This document shows positions 53,241 through 64,000 of a stretch of DNA of 64,000 bases, in pieces. Made by a program: the position numbers and the translations under genes. How positions within the stretch are numbered: position 1 is the stretch's first letter; every line of letters starts with the position of its first letter. Under the pieces are notes generated by a model that was not told the origin of the DNA, did not search any database, and saw nothing but the letters and a program-made list of their open reading frames with translations. This DNA is from Maylandia zebra (taxonomy: Eukaryota > Chordata > Actinopteri > Cichliformes > Cichlidae), in contig NC_135179.1 in the NCBI RefSeq assembly GCF_041146795.1, positions 11,078,547 to 11,142,546 of the forward strand, in the 5' to 3' direction.

Positions 53241-55860
53241 GAGGTTTGGGGGGTCGATCAGTTTGCAACAAGCAGCAGGTGCATGGCGCCGGCATTAGTG
53301 AAATAAGCACAATTTACGTGCACAGACGCATTTTATCAAAACTACACCATATCAAAATGTCTCGTCAGACCTGCCTGCTTTTAACCACGCAAAATTATAA
53401 AACCATCGATCTCATTCACCTATAACCTAATAGCAATACAACTGAATTAGCTGGGGGTTTTTTTTTTTAATTACTTCTTATCTATCATAACACATTTGTT
53501 AATGCTTACATGTATAGGTATTTCTTGTAATCTGTCTATTAAAATGTTTGGAAGGATAGTTGTGTTGAACTGTGATGGTAAGGTGAAAAAACAACGTGTA
53601 ATCAATGCAGACTCAAAGCATTTGGCCTCTGCAGAGATGGCTAATTGCAGCTAATATTTCACATAAAGACCCGGAAAAAAAGAGAACAGTAGTTCCCCGT
53701 CTAAAACATTGAATGGCAGGTCACGGTCATACAACTATAAATTACCACTCGGTCAAGAGGAATGCTGGGAGCCCTGCTTCTTACCTACTGAAGAAAGGAG
53801 GCACAGAAAGTTTAGTCCAAAGGCCCCGTTCATTCCTGCACTGACAGCCGTGCGGCTGAGGCTATAGGAAAACTGGTGCTCTTTGGCTGCTGCATGAATA
53901 CACACCAATAGAAAAGTTGTGTTCAGTTAACCGGTGAAATCCGAGAAAAAACGGGGCAGGGCAAGTATTTCTCACCGCCAACTCCGGTCTAATAGCCCCC
54001 TCCTTCCTCTGGTCCCCTATAGTTGCGTTGACAGTGTCTGCATTAACTTCTTTGTACACGATGTTATAGTTGAGAACGAAGGGAAAGTTCAACTCTGACC
54101 TCTAAGCGGATCATCGCGACGCAAACAACCATCAGTTCAAACACGAATCAATTGTATTTTGTTCAGAAGAGAACCCGCTTTGCTTCTCTCCCTGTAAAGG
54201 CACTTCAAATCTGGAAGCGATCAAAAAATAATCGTCTTTACGTTGTCGACTTTCATGCCAATCTTTTCTATTTCCTTTTTTTTTGACAGACGCAGTATTT
54301 TTCCCCACATAAATGCAAATCGACTCCAGGAAGCGAAAAGAAAGGGTGAAAAAACATGTGAATCCCCATTGTTGCCGCACTTGTCTCACATTCTCGTTTA
54401 CTCTCATGTAAGTATCACACACAGAGATTACTCCTCGTTAAGTTCTTTTGTCTTGTGATCCATATTTGAGTTGACAGATCACGAACAAGAGCTCCCCCAC
54501 TGTTAATGACCCCAGTGAGCAACAGATAGACTCGCACTTCCAGATCTTTTTCTTTCTTTCTTTTTTTTCCCTGCCGCTCCTCTGGCCTACATATGTTTGC
54601 AGCTAGAACAATTCTGTATCTGTTTACATGGCTCTCATTTACATTGTTTAACATGCTCTAATGGAAAACTCACTGAGATTTAATTAATATTGACTTGTTT
54701 GTCTGTTGCTCCTATAACACTATACCGTTCAATTATGATGATAGGGCTCTAACACACGATTTGCTGGAGTATTTACTGCAAAGCCTTATAAATATTCTCG
54801 TGGTGATTAAAACTGCAAGTATAAGGGCTACGAAGGAGTGTAACCGGCGACTGTAAAGTTTGCATCCTTAGCTCACTTAAAAAAAGAAAAAAAACTACTT
54901 CAAAAAACGCTTGTATTTCTTTTTAAGTAAGTTAAGTTTATGTGCATAAAACAGCGTTTTCCAGGGCCGTGGGTTTAATGAACGTAATTTTGCGCAAATG
55001 AAGCCCATTCATCGCTTGTTTTATATTCATGTGTCCCTATCTGTGGCTCCATCTCTCAGATACAGCCCTAATCCTCGTGTCCTCCTTTGCCGATAAAAAT
55101 GCTCTTCAGTTTACGATTAATTTAATCTCAATCATAGCCGGGACTTGTCGCAGCCAATAAAACTTGTGGAGTGCGTAAATGGAGAGGCGGGGGGTGCGTG
55201 ATAAGGTCTGGTGGAGCGGCGGTGCCATGTCCCCACGGTGCTCTTGATAGGGCCTATCTGTCTCTTGCAGGCCGGTTTAAGAACCGGAATGGGTTTAAAA
55301 TATGATACAGATTTACTTCATCTACGATCGACTGCCAGTGAGTGCGGCTGGAGATGCTTTGTTTTAGCCAAGCGGGGAACTGAGCCTTGCGTTTGTCTGC
55401 GTCATGTCCTCGGTTACTTCAGGATCACAGACCTATTGAGTCGAATGGCGGAGGCTTTTGACACTACACTTGTTTTAGGTCCTGCTTGGTTTCTGTCTGG
55501 TGGGGACTTTTGCAGGTAGATAGCTTTATGTGGTCACTTCATCCAGTGGTCTGATTACATTTACTCAGTGTGTAAAAAACAAAACAAAAAACAACATAAC
55601 ATAGCCCATAACTTTTTTCAAGCCAAATTTCACATTTAGTGGAGAGAATTTCATTAAGTCCAACAAATATCTCAAAAAACTGCTTTTATGATTTTTACAA
55701 TCCCCTTGTCATTGCTTTTCTAAATAAAGTCATTAGAAAAACACATTGAAGTAGTTCCATTGGGAGCGTTTGTGGTGTCTTGGTCTGTATTCAAAATTTA
55801 AATACCTCCTCACATTTTCCGTGGGCACACTCATGATCATTTGTATATAGGCTTTCACTT

Positions 55861-55885
55861 TTTCTTTTCTTCTTCTTCTTTTTTT

Positions 55886-55933
<48 letters not shown>

Positions 55934-55954
55934 TTTTTTTTTTTTTTTTTTTTT
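55861..55954. repeat. (TTTC)n and poly-T tract
   Basis: A TTC/TTTC-rich stretch has about 13 perfect TTTC copies and then a run of about 23 T. Homopurine-homopyrimidine mirror tracts like this can form triplex DNA. Confidence 0.95.
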
Positions 55955-57700
55955 ACAAAAAAAGTAATAAAAAGGAAAGAAATAAAATATCCTGGTAGTG
56001 ATCTGCGAATCATCTGTAACACCACAGGTAATAACGGGTGCTGGAAAAAGGAAACTTTAGTTCTCTTTTTAAAATCAGACAGAAATCTGTCATGATTAAA
56101 TAAATGGAAGTTTACACTGCTGGAGTCCTCTTCGCAGGTTTTATGCCAGTGTTCAGTTTCTGAAAGTCCTGCGGTTTCTCCGTACCAAACAGTGGCTACT
56201 GTCCTACTTTCTGTTACTAAAGACACCACCGCAGCACTCACAGACTCGATTCGTATCACAGAGTTGCGTGTAGCACATTTACATGGGGAGAGCCCGAGCG
56301 CTGCTTCTAGGAAACAAATCTCTGAGAAAGTGTTTCCACCAAAACTGCAGTTCGTGCAACAGTGTCCTGTGGCAAATCTACTCTAGTCTGCAGAATAATT
56401 GGTTGGGGATTTGGATGCAAAGGGACTGCAGGAGAGAAAGCCTTTTTTTGGAGGGGGAAATGGTTCTCGTCCGAGGAAGAAAAGCTCTTTTCAGGGGCCA
56501 CAATGGGAGATTGGGACAGGGGAGGAGTCCCATCGTGATTAGCCCATTTAATGGCGCGTTTACTTAATTTCTGTATTCACTAGCAACGGTAAACAAAAGG
56601 GGAAATGGCACTCACATTTTTAAGTGCTGCATGACGTTGACATTTGCCAGAATTTGGAGACTGAGGCAGTCATATAGGCGATGTTGCCTGCATCATATAC
56701 GTTTGAGCCAGGGGTGTAATCATAAAATAAAGCAGACGTCTTCTTTTGGAAAATAAAATTACAAACTTAAAAATGAATTACAGCGTTGTGCCGCTTTTGT
56801 CGCTGCACACGACCAAGCTGTCTACGCCAAGACGATACAAATAATGAAATCCTGAGTTAACGCTGTACTTGAAATGAAATCAAACTAATTTTAGGTGAGA
56901 CCAGCCCCCTGACTGAATAACCTGCTCCGAGGCTGGATAAGCCACGATGAGCATTAATGCTTCCACAATCCAATAATGATCCAATATGAACATGTGTTTA
57001 GCCACTTATCACTGTCCTTATCCGTAATCGGATGGAAATACAGACATCAACATGCAACGAGGTATAGCAAAGTGAATAATGCGTTTGATCTTTAGAATCG
57101 TAACTACAAGACACATAATAACTACGCGATGAAAGGGAAATGACATTGGCAAATGCTAATAAGCGCTCAGAGTGACCCCGGTGGACGGAAGAGTATATAT
57201 ATGTTTTTGGTTTTGTTTCTGTTTCAGTTTTTTTGCCATTAACAACCCACCCATAATCAAAGAAAACCAACAAAAACGCCTACAGCACTTCAGTTTTAAG
57301 TTTTGACAAATATTTTATGTAGGAACACCAAGTCAAGAAAAGTGAGGAAGGGATAGAAAAGAGGATGACACGGGGGAGAGCAATAATTATGTACAAGCAT
57401 ATTTCTACACGTATATTACAGACCGGGAGAATGATCGCATTATTTGAGATATACATAATTCAATATAAAATTTCGAAAATAAAATTCTGATACAGTCATA
57501 AACGGTTCTGTTCGACATTTTTTGACCATGTACCCCACAGGCAGTGACAGAAGTGTATTAAAAAAAGGTGCTTACGACTTAAAATGATTGTCTGATGAAC
57601 ACAAAGTAAAAACAGGATTGCATCTTGTCTGCATGGCGGCTGCTTCACCGTCATATCATCATCATCACTTGGACTAGAACCGGAGATGGGAAAAGGTGCG

Positions 57701-58096
57701 ACGAAAACACCAAGACGATCTGTTTTATTCCCTCTGATCGATGTTCCTGATGGAAAATCTTGCATTCAGGATTATTTCCCTGATTACAAAATCAAAAATA
57801 AAATAAAATAAAATAAAAAAAACCCATCATGCAAGTAGTCTAGTAGTATGGTGGTGGTGGTGGTGTGGGGGGATGAAGAGGAGGGGGAGGCGTGGGTCCT
57901 TTGAAAGCGCTTTTTAATAAAAATAAAATAAAAAAAAAAAAAACCCGACGTGCTTTTAACTCTTTTTATTTTAATATTTATATCAATCGGTCCTTTTTTC
58001 ATCCGCGATATTTCATAGTCTTTTTTCTTCCTCTCAGGTCCATTTTCCCTGTAAATATTTCTCTTTTTGTTTGTTTTTGTGTTTTTTTTCTCCGTA
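57701..58096 (-). other. six3 3' UTR (putative)
   Basis: This is non-coding sequence downstream of the six3 stop on the minus strand. AATAAA hexamers on that strand occur at 57970-57965 and 57729-57724. A-rich (AAAAT)n and GT-rich (GGT)n patches are visible on the plus strand at about 57787-57820 and 57851-57870. The actual 3' end may be further out. Confidence 0.4.
57965..57970 (-). terminator. Candidate polyadenylation signal of six3 (AATAAA)
   Basis: TTTATT on the plus strand reads AATAAA on the minus strand, about 130 bases past the six3 stop codon. A second copy is at 57724-57729. Confidence 0.35.
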
Positions 58097-60731
58097 TCAT
58101 ACATCGCACTCCGAGTCACTGGATGTGACGGACAGGATGGACGTCCCAGTATCAACTCTCTCTGTCATACTGGAAACGCTGGTGGTGGGACTTGCCGCGG
58201 TTGAAGGCGACTCTGCCGAGCTGTGAGGGGTTAGACCGGCCTCTGAGAGGGACCTCATACCGGCTGGTCCTATTGCTTGGTGTTGGAGCCTGGAGAAGAA
58301 AAGAAACGAGGAGGGGGGGAAAAGAGAAAAAATGAGAGAAATGGCAATTAGACCTGAGAATGTCCCCCTTCCCCTCCTCCTCCTGCAAAATAGGGGTTCA
58401 AACTCGCCTTTCTTTCCCCCTGCCGGCCCCAGGCATGCATGCGTGCTTTTATCAAATAGCCAGCTTTCAGGGGACAAAACACATCACTATTTAGACTACC
58501 AAATGTTGGATGAAATGTACTAGGGCTGTGTTGTTGTTGTTGTTTTTTAACTTAATTTTTTTTTCTTAGAGATCAACGTCCTAGTCAACACTTTGGAATA
58601 TAACTGATCCATGTTGCCAGTGCAGGGAAGCTTCAAATCCAACTTGCTGTCTTTGATATAGGCATTTTGAAGACATTTTCCATTTGGAAATCTGTGTTAC
58701 TGCTCTGAGTTTGTTCAGCGTTTATTATTATTTCTTCATTCTGCACACGTGTATTCATGCTCATCAACAGGACTTTGCACGCCTAAAACCCCAAAATAAT
58801 TATATATCATTGTTTGAAATAAAATATGGGTATTCTCACAACGACAAACTGCCGTGAGCCTTTGGCACAGATGTGTTTTAGTCTGATGGTAGGGGACGTG
58901 TATGAATGAGTGACGTCGAGATCCAGGTTACTCCAATCATCCTAAATGTTTATCTCCAATCCACTCATGATAATAACGCCATCGCGTGGGGATAATGTCA
59001 GCCTGGAAATATATCTATTCATTTAGCAAAAATATTAGAGTACTGTTCATATGGCTTAGTGCTCTCCAAAGTATTTTCTAATCAATTATGGCATTTCAGT
59101 GGAATGATACCACACTTAATGTTATGAATACAGCCCATGTCTTCAGATGTTTTTCTCTACGCATGCTCAGATATCAATAATATCGTTATTATCCTTTGAG
59201 ATAGTCGTTGAGTTCAACAACACTAAGCAACATTTGATGTTAAAATGCTTAATGCTTGCATTAAGAACTTAAATTGGCCAATACACATAAATAAATAAAT
59301 ACATTTACTAAATTTAACAATTTAATATGTGTTTAAATGTAAAGATAAGACGATTTAACTTTAGAATAATTATTATTTAAAAAAAAAAACTAAACACTGT
59401 CCTGTTTTTATTTCAGCTGATTGAAATAATTCACTAGGTTGTTTACAATTTTACAAGCGAAATAGTTGTAAAATTAAACAAATCCTGCAGCGGATGGTTT
59501 TTCTAAATATAAATTCAATAATCTTCATATGTTGCAAGAATGCTTCGCCTCTTGTAAAAAATATAAACAAGGAGTTTCTGTTTAAAAAGAACTCGGCTCA
59601 ATTATCTCTTATCAAGATTGACAACAAATGTAGTTTGTGTTTGTATTATTTTATTAGTCAGTTTTTTAAAATTCCAAACTTTAGATTAATTGTATTTTTC
59701 ATTCTTAAATACAATTTGCATTCAATTTAAAATACATTAAAAATGATCAATCTGCAAAAAATGTTTAAAAGCTAATTTTTAATAATAATAGTGAAGTTTT
59801 TATGCTTAGGAGAACTCTGGAGATCTACAAAAGGAATATTTTCGACGTTTATCCGGGTTTGATAACAAAATGTCGCCGCAGCGCAGTCCCTCCACCTGAC
59901 AGCCAGACTTATCTTTTTCCTAGACAGTCTCCAATCGCAATATAAGGCTTTAAAAAGCTCGCATTTTCTTTTGAATGTGCATTAAAGACAAACTTGTGTG
60001 CATACTCGTGTTTCGACGGCACACAGAAAAGTCACTAACCTGTTTTTGGCAGCCGCAGCTCTGTCTCTTTGCCTCCGGTTTTTAAACCAGTTTCCGACCT
60101 GTGTGGGAGTGAGTCCAGTGGCTTGAGCCAATTCCCTTTTCTTGCTGGGATTTGGATATGGGTCCTGAAGGTACCACTCCCTCAACAGGCTCCGTGTCCG
60201 CTCTTTGAAACAGTGCGTCTTCTGCTCGCCGTCCCAGATGGTCCGAGGCAGCGGAAACTTCTTCCGTACCCGGTACTTATCGACAGGTCCGAGGGGACGA
60301 CCGCGGAGCTTCTCGGCCTCCTGGTAGTGAGCTTCCAGCCACATGGCCTGCAGTTTGCCATGAGAGTCCTTGGTGAACTTGTGGTTCTCCAGGATGTGGT
60401 AGAGGTCTCTGAAATTCCCCGTGTGGAACGCCACCACGGCCCGAGCGCGCAGGATGGACTCATGCTTGTTGATCGCCTCGCACGCTCCCGGAGCCACAGG
60501 CAAGGACCAGAGGAAGCGGCCCAGCCGTTCGATGTCCCCGGTCTCTTCCAGCGTCTCACAGACGCTTGCCACCTGCTCCGGGGAAAAGTTGAGGGTCGGT
60601 AGTTGAAACATGGACAAGTCTTCTGGAGACCTGGTGGTGGGAGCGCTGTTCGCCAGGAGCAGAGGGCGATCAGCGAAGTTTGGCAGGAAGAAATGGGAGG
60701 GATAAAGCTCTAAAGGGGATCTGAAAACCAT
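58097..60731 (-). CDS. six3: Homeobox protein SIX3
   Basis: Two coding exons on the minus strand, 60731-60040 and 58289-58097, make 294 aa. The chosen ATG at 60731 gives [20 protein letters not shown], the conserved SIX3 start. An earlier in-frame ATG (60794) would add 21 hydrophobic residues not known in SIX3. The SIX domain begins at [11 protein letters not shown] (about residue 49) and runs to about 163; its N-terminal eh1-like part is known to bind Groucho/TLE. The homeodomain is about 168-227, with the SIX3/SIX6-type [11 protein letters not shown] arm and [10 protein letters not shown] (Lys-50). The donor is AACAG|GTTAGT and the acceptor is TCTCCAG|GCTCC. Exon 2 encodes [14 protein letters not shown] and the ending [15 protein letters not shown]. 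The glycine-rich N-terminal insert of mammalian SIX3 is absent. SIX3 is a nuclear repressor/activator needed for eye field, lens and forebrain, repressing Wnt genes. The a or b paralogue was not determined. Confidence 0.97.
58290..60039 (-). other. six3 intron (1750 bp)
   Basis: The intron has GT (GTTAGTGAC) and AG (CTTCTCCAG) ends on the minus strand, in the same phase and position as the six2 intron. It is AT-rich and contains an A-run at about 59380-59390. The 78-codon frame at 59494-59730 shows no domain. Retention would add 18 codons before a stop. No other gene is seen in it. Confidence 0.92.
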
Positions 60732-61260
60732 GGAAATGACCTGAGAGAGAAAGAAAATTATCGAGAAAAAGGGAAAAACCGAAAAATACGGCAAGTAAAA
60801 AAGATTGAATGATTCAATGGCTATCGCCTAATGACACCAGCCTCATAATATCTCCCCCCTAAATCCGCCGTTGAGTGTAGCATTGAAACATTTTGTTTCC
60901 CTTTTCTATTGGTCTTCTTGGTGTCGTTGTAGCGTTGTCATGGCAGCCCTGCCAATCACTGTCAAGCGTGCCAATCATTAGCCAGTACGTAGCGCGAGGC
61001 TTTCACCACTTGTGCAGCATGCACGGGGGGTTATCAGAGTCTCCGATCTCCACAGCAACCCTCCCACCGCATCGCGCGCATCAGGCACAAGCCAATGCTC
61101 GCCTATCTGCTGAATGGAATGAGCAATTAGAGGGTGGAATATTATTGCGATCTTAACGAGGCTCGTTAAAGCTAAAGAAGATATGTAGACTGGAGATGCT
61201 TAGCAGAGACGGGAAGGGAGGGAGGGAGGCAGAGGGAGCTTTAAATGGGTGACAAATGGA
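60732..61260 (-). promoter_or_regulatory. six3 5' UTR and proximal promoter (putative)
   Basis: This is the region immediately upstream of the six3 ATG. CCAAT boxes in either orientation occur at 60908-60912, 60952-60956, 60971-60975 and 61092-61096. The region 60950-61150 is more GC- and CpG-rich than the surroundings (CGCATCGCGCGCATC), as expected for a developmental gene promoter. No TATA box is obvious. The start site was not determined. Confidence 0.45.
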
Positions 61261-64000
61261 CAACCAATGACTGCAACTCGGGAATACACGTTTTGAATAG
61301 AAGCGAGTCAATTTGCACATTGTTTTTGTATAGTTTTTCCTGTAGTAGCTACTTTTTAGAATCTTTTGATCACTCCATTCATTTTTGTGCGACGGAAATG
61401 AAAGCGTTAGTCTTCTGGGTTACATTTTCCTTTTCATAGATACAAGTAATCGCTTTACATTATTTTTTCTTTTGAAAAAACAAAAAAATATGGTGTAGTC
61501 CCTTAAGCCTTTGAGGGTTTTTGTCTTTTGTTTCTGTTTGTTGTTTGTTTTTTGCCCTGGATCCGTCGATGGTCTAAAAAACTGCATGTTTGTAATTTTA
61601 TGACATAATCCGCGCATGACTTTACTCGGCCTAGCTGTTCTGTGTGGTCACTTTGTGATGGGTGGGTACTTGTCCGGGGGTATACTGCAGTGATGCCGCT
61701 CCCCCTCCTGCTGTCCCCGGCCCTGCCTCTGGGACGCTGGGTGCAGTCCTGGCCCCCTGCCCGTTGCCTTCTCTCCAACCAACAGAATTTATTGTTACAA
61801 ATTAATATCGACGCGCAGCATTGTGTTGATTGAACAAAGATCACGGCATTGTAGTGGGAAAACTAATTTGCCAGTGGCATCGCCCTTTTAACAGTTTATC
61901 GCGTTTTTTATGGCCCGGCCCTCTAATTAAAACTATTAGGCTAGTATTGGAATTACAATCAAATGGCAACATGAAAGCTTCTTGGGGACATAAAAGCTAT
62001 TTCATTTATTTGATCTAGTGGCAAGGACATGATCAATGTCCACATTCAGTCATAGGACTCGGCTTTTAGTGGTAGTAGTGGTAGCCACGGCGGTGTGATT
62101 TTCATGTTTATGGCTAAACCGGCTTCATATTTAGACAGAGCTTATAGGGTGTTAAAATAGTGTGAATTCAGTCTAACACGAACAGTGCTCACATTGTGAA
62201 AGAGCCGTATGCAGGGCATAGAATCTGGACTTCGCTTAATCCACCCTCAGCAAAGCTGACATAATGATCCTAAGCCGCCTTTCTACAAAATCATTCAGGA
62301 ATTCAAAACGTTCCCTTTCCCCACTCCGAGTTACACATTCTGCCGGCTGACCAACGACTTCAAGCTTGGAGGGACAGTGAGTACCTCAGTGTGCATGTAT
62401 AGTCAGTGCTGCCTGTTTATGTCCACCACAAACCTTACCTGACGCGCTTAAACAACGTGATTGCCGCCGAGCAATTAGCCAACACTGGCGCACTAAAACG
62501 CGTTTTAGGTAAAGCAGTGCTTTAACTCGTGCGAACATGTGCGTGCAGGAGTGGGCTGCGGAGTGTCTGTGTCTGGAGGTGTATGTGATGCAGAGTGGGC
62601 GTTGTGATGATCTTGCAGCAGGGTCAGGCGTTTGGTTCGTGTGTTACTTCTGGAGTTTGCGCGCGTGTTTGTGCGTGTGGGGGCAGGGTAGAGTATGGGA
62701 TCAAACCTGCCCACTGCTGTCCTATACGAACCTCAGGAGGACTAATTCCAAGTGGCACTTGAATTGGTCCCGTTGGAAAGCTCTGTGGACTGGAAGTAAA
62801 GGCTGGTATTTTCATGCTGGTGTTAAAACTAACCTCCTAGCCTATACCCCCTCCTCTTTCTCTTTCTTTCTCACACACATATACACACATGCACGACCCC
62901 AACATGAAGTTGAGAGTGTGGGCTTAGCAGCATTTCTCCAAATATGCAAAGCCTCCTACCTGACCGGGTTCCTGGTGTACCAATTTAGCTGATCACCATT
63001 CAACCCAAGGCTGCAGGTATTATGTAGCATTATGTTTTGGAGGAGCCTTGTTTGGGAGTAGCCCTCGCAGGCAATTCGGAAATCACTCTTAGAAAAGACT
63101 AGAGGTGAAATGTAAAACCTGAATGGGGATTGAAGGAGAAAAGCCACTGGTAATTCACATTCTTTTACATGGCTTTTGTTTACGTTAAGCATGTAATTAA
63201 CACCTCCCAAACAAGTTTATTCACCTGCCGTAATTGTGTGTTTATCCGAGAGCTTGCTGAATGTTCCTAGCAGCGGGGGACGAGAGCTCTGAATGCACAT
63301 TGAGCATTTAGCGTCTTCTCCGTTTACTTACAGCCTAAACCTCCAAACAAGACAACACAAACAGCATTTTGCATGCTAAAAACTGGAAATATGCTGGTCA
63401 AGCAGGAACAGGCGTCCGTGTCTGTTAAGCAGCCGGATCTCGCTTCCCATTCCTTTTGGCAGAGCGTTAAATGGAATGTCAAACTTTGTGTAGAAAAGTT
63501 TTGTATAAATAAAACAAGTTACTACTGTGTTTTTTTTAAAAGTTCTTAATATAATAGGGTAATACTGTTCATTGACCACGATATGTTAGTCTTATCGGAA
63601 CATATTGCGTCTAAAAGTGCTCGTTAATCTCCATTAAGTAGTTATTTTTCTTTTTCTGTCTGTTCCAATAAGGGGAGCAAATAAACAAAGCTGATGTTAC
63701 GTCACGTTTGGGAGTGAGAGAGGGAGAAGGGGACCGGATGAGAGAAAGAAAGAAAAGGTGTTGACTGTAAAAGGTAAGAGGGAAAGAGAAGGCACGAAAG
63801 AAAGGGTCTTGTTTTATTTTTTGCTCCCTCGTTGACCCCGGTTTGGCAGAAGCTTCCCAGAAAAGGCAGCACACCCCTCCTGGCAAACACAGGAGAGGCA
63901 CATGTGCCTACTGCTCCATCCTGGATTCATCTCAACATTACACAGACACATTGGAGAAATGACTGGTACGTACAAAAAAAAAAGGTTTTCTCCTTTGCTT
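61261..64000. other. Upstream flank of six3
   Basis: No gene is supported. The open frames (up to 151 codons) show no domain. The stretch at about 61855-62030, including CCGGCCCTCTAATTAAAACT, is repeat-free with homeodomain-type TAATTA cores and is a candidate conserved element. In mammals a long non-coding RNA starts divergently upstream of SIX3. Nothing in this sequence alone proves an equivalent. Confidence 0.5.

Larger units (their letters stand above)
47028..57700. other. six3 side of the six2-six3 intergenic interval
   Basis: No gene is supported. It contains (GT)n at 49481-49553, (TG)n at 53163-53237, and a TTTC/T-rich tract at 55861-55954. It also contains a 10-bp perfect inverted repeat at 51124-51149 and two good plus-strand CTCF-like motifs. 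Repeat-free stretches at about 54950-55140 and 56895-56995 are candidate conserved elements (inference). Confidence 0.5.

Noticed and set aside
60069..60602. 177-codon frame antisense to six3 exon 1
   Set aside because: It is a shadow of the six3 coding exon on the opposite strand, with no recognisable domain.
62707..62720. Minus-strand CTCF-like match ACAGCAGTGGGCAG
   Set aside because: It is a 12/14 match outside the intergenic interval, within chance expectation.
62537..62992. 151-codon plus-strand frame upstream of six3
   Set aside because: It has Cys/Trp-rich translation of GT-rich DNA and no domain, and lacks splice or homology support.

Overview
The window looks like nuclear DNA from a ray-finned fish, most likely a percomorph teleost. 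The evidence is two vertebrate SIX-class homeobox genes with GT-AG introns, AT-rich gene-poor flanks, many long (GT)n, (ATT)n, (GATA)n and (TTTTG)n microsatellites, and repeat families I recognise from teleost genomes: a Rex1/L2-like LINE, a tRNA-derived SINE and Tc1/mariner relics. Nothing bacterial, viral or organellar was seen. The species was not determined.

Only two host protein-coding genes can be supported. six2 lies on the + strand (CDS 36655-37214 joined to 38611-38923, 290 aa). six3 lies on the - strand (CDS 60731-60040 joined to 58289-58097, 294 aa). They point toward each other across about 19.2 kb with no other recognisable gene, the same convergent order as vertebrate SIX3/SIX2. 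Both have one intron placed just after the homeodomain, with matching phase. SIX2 is known as a nephron-progenitor and craniofacial mesenchyme regulator. SIX3 is known as an eye-field and forebrain regulator that acts with Groucho/TLE. Their expression is largely different, so the interval between them is expected to hold an insulator. It contains CTCF-like motifs in divergent orientation (minus-strand at 47014-47027, plus-strand at 49072-49085 and 51331-51344), which fits a topological domain border.

Layout: 1-6.5 kb, no gene. 6.5-9.1 kb, a 5'-truncated LINE with a long open reverse-transcriptase frame. 10.6-11.65 kb, a cluster of decayed LINE and other repeat pieces. 13.8-14.3 kb and 20.4-21.25 kb, two different Tc1/mariner-like relics. 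15.3-15.5 kb, a SINE. The rest up to 36 kb is a gene desert upstream of six2 with microsatellites and repeat-poor stretches that may be conserved enhancers. 36.6-39.5 kb is six2. 39.5-57.7 kb is the border interval. 57.7-60.8 kb is six3. 60.8-64 kb is the six3 promoter and upstream flank.

All identifications come from reading the sequence and from memory of the families. No alignment, motif scan or RNA evidence was available. No novel defence, biosynthetic or mobile system was found. The most interesting signal is the candidate six2/six3 domain border.
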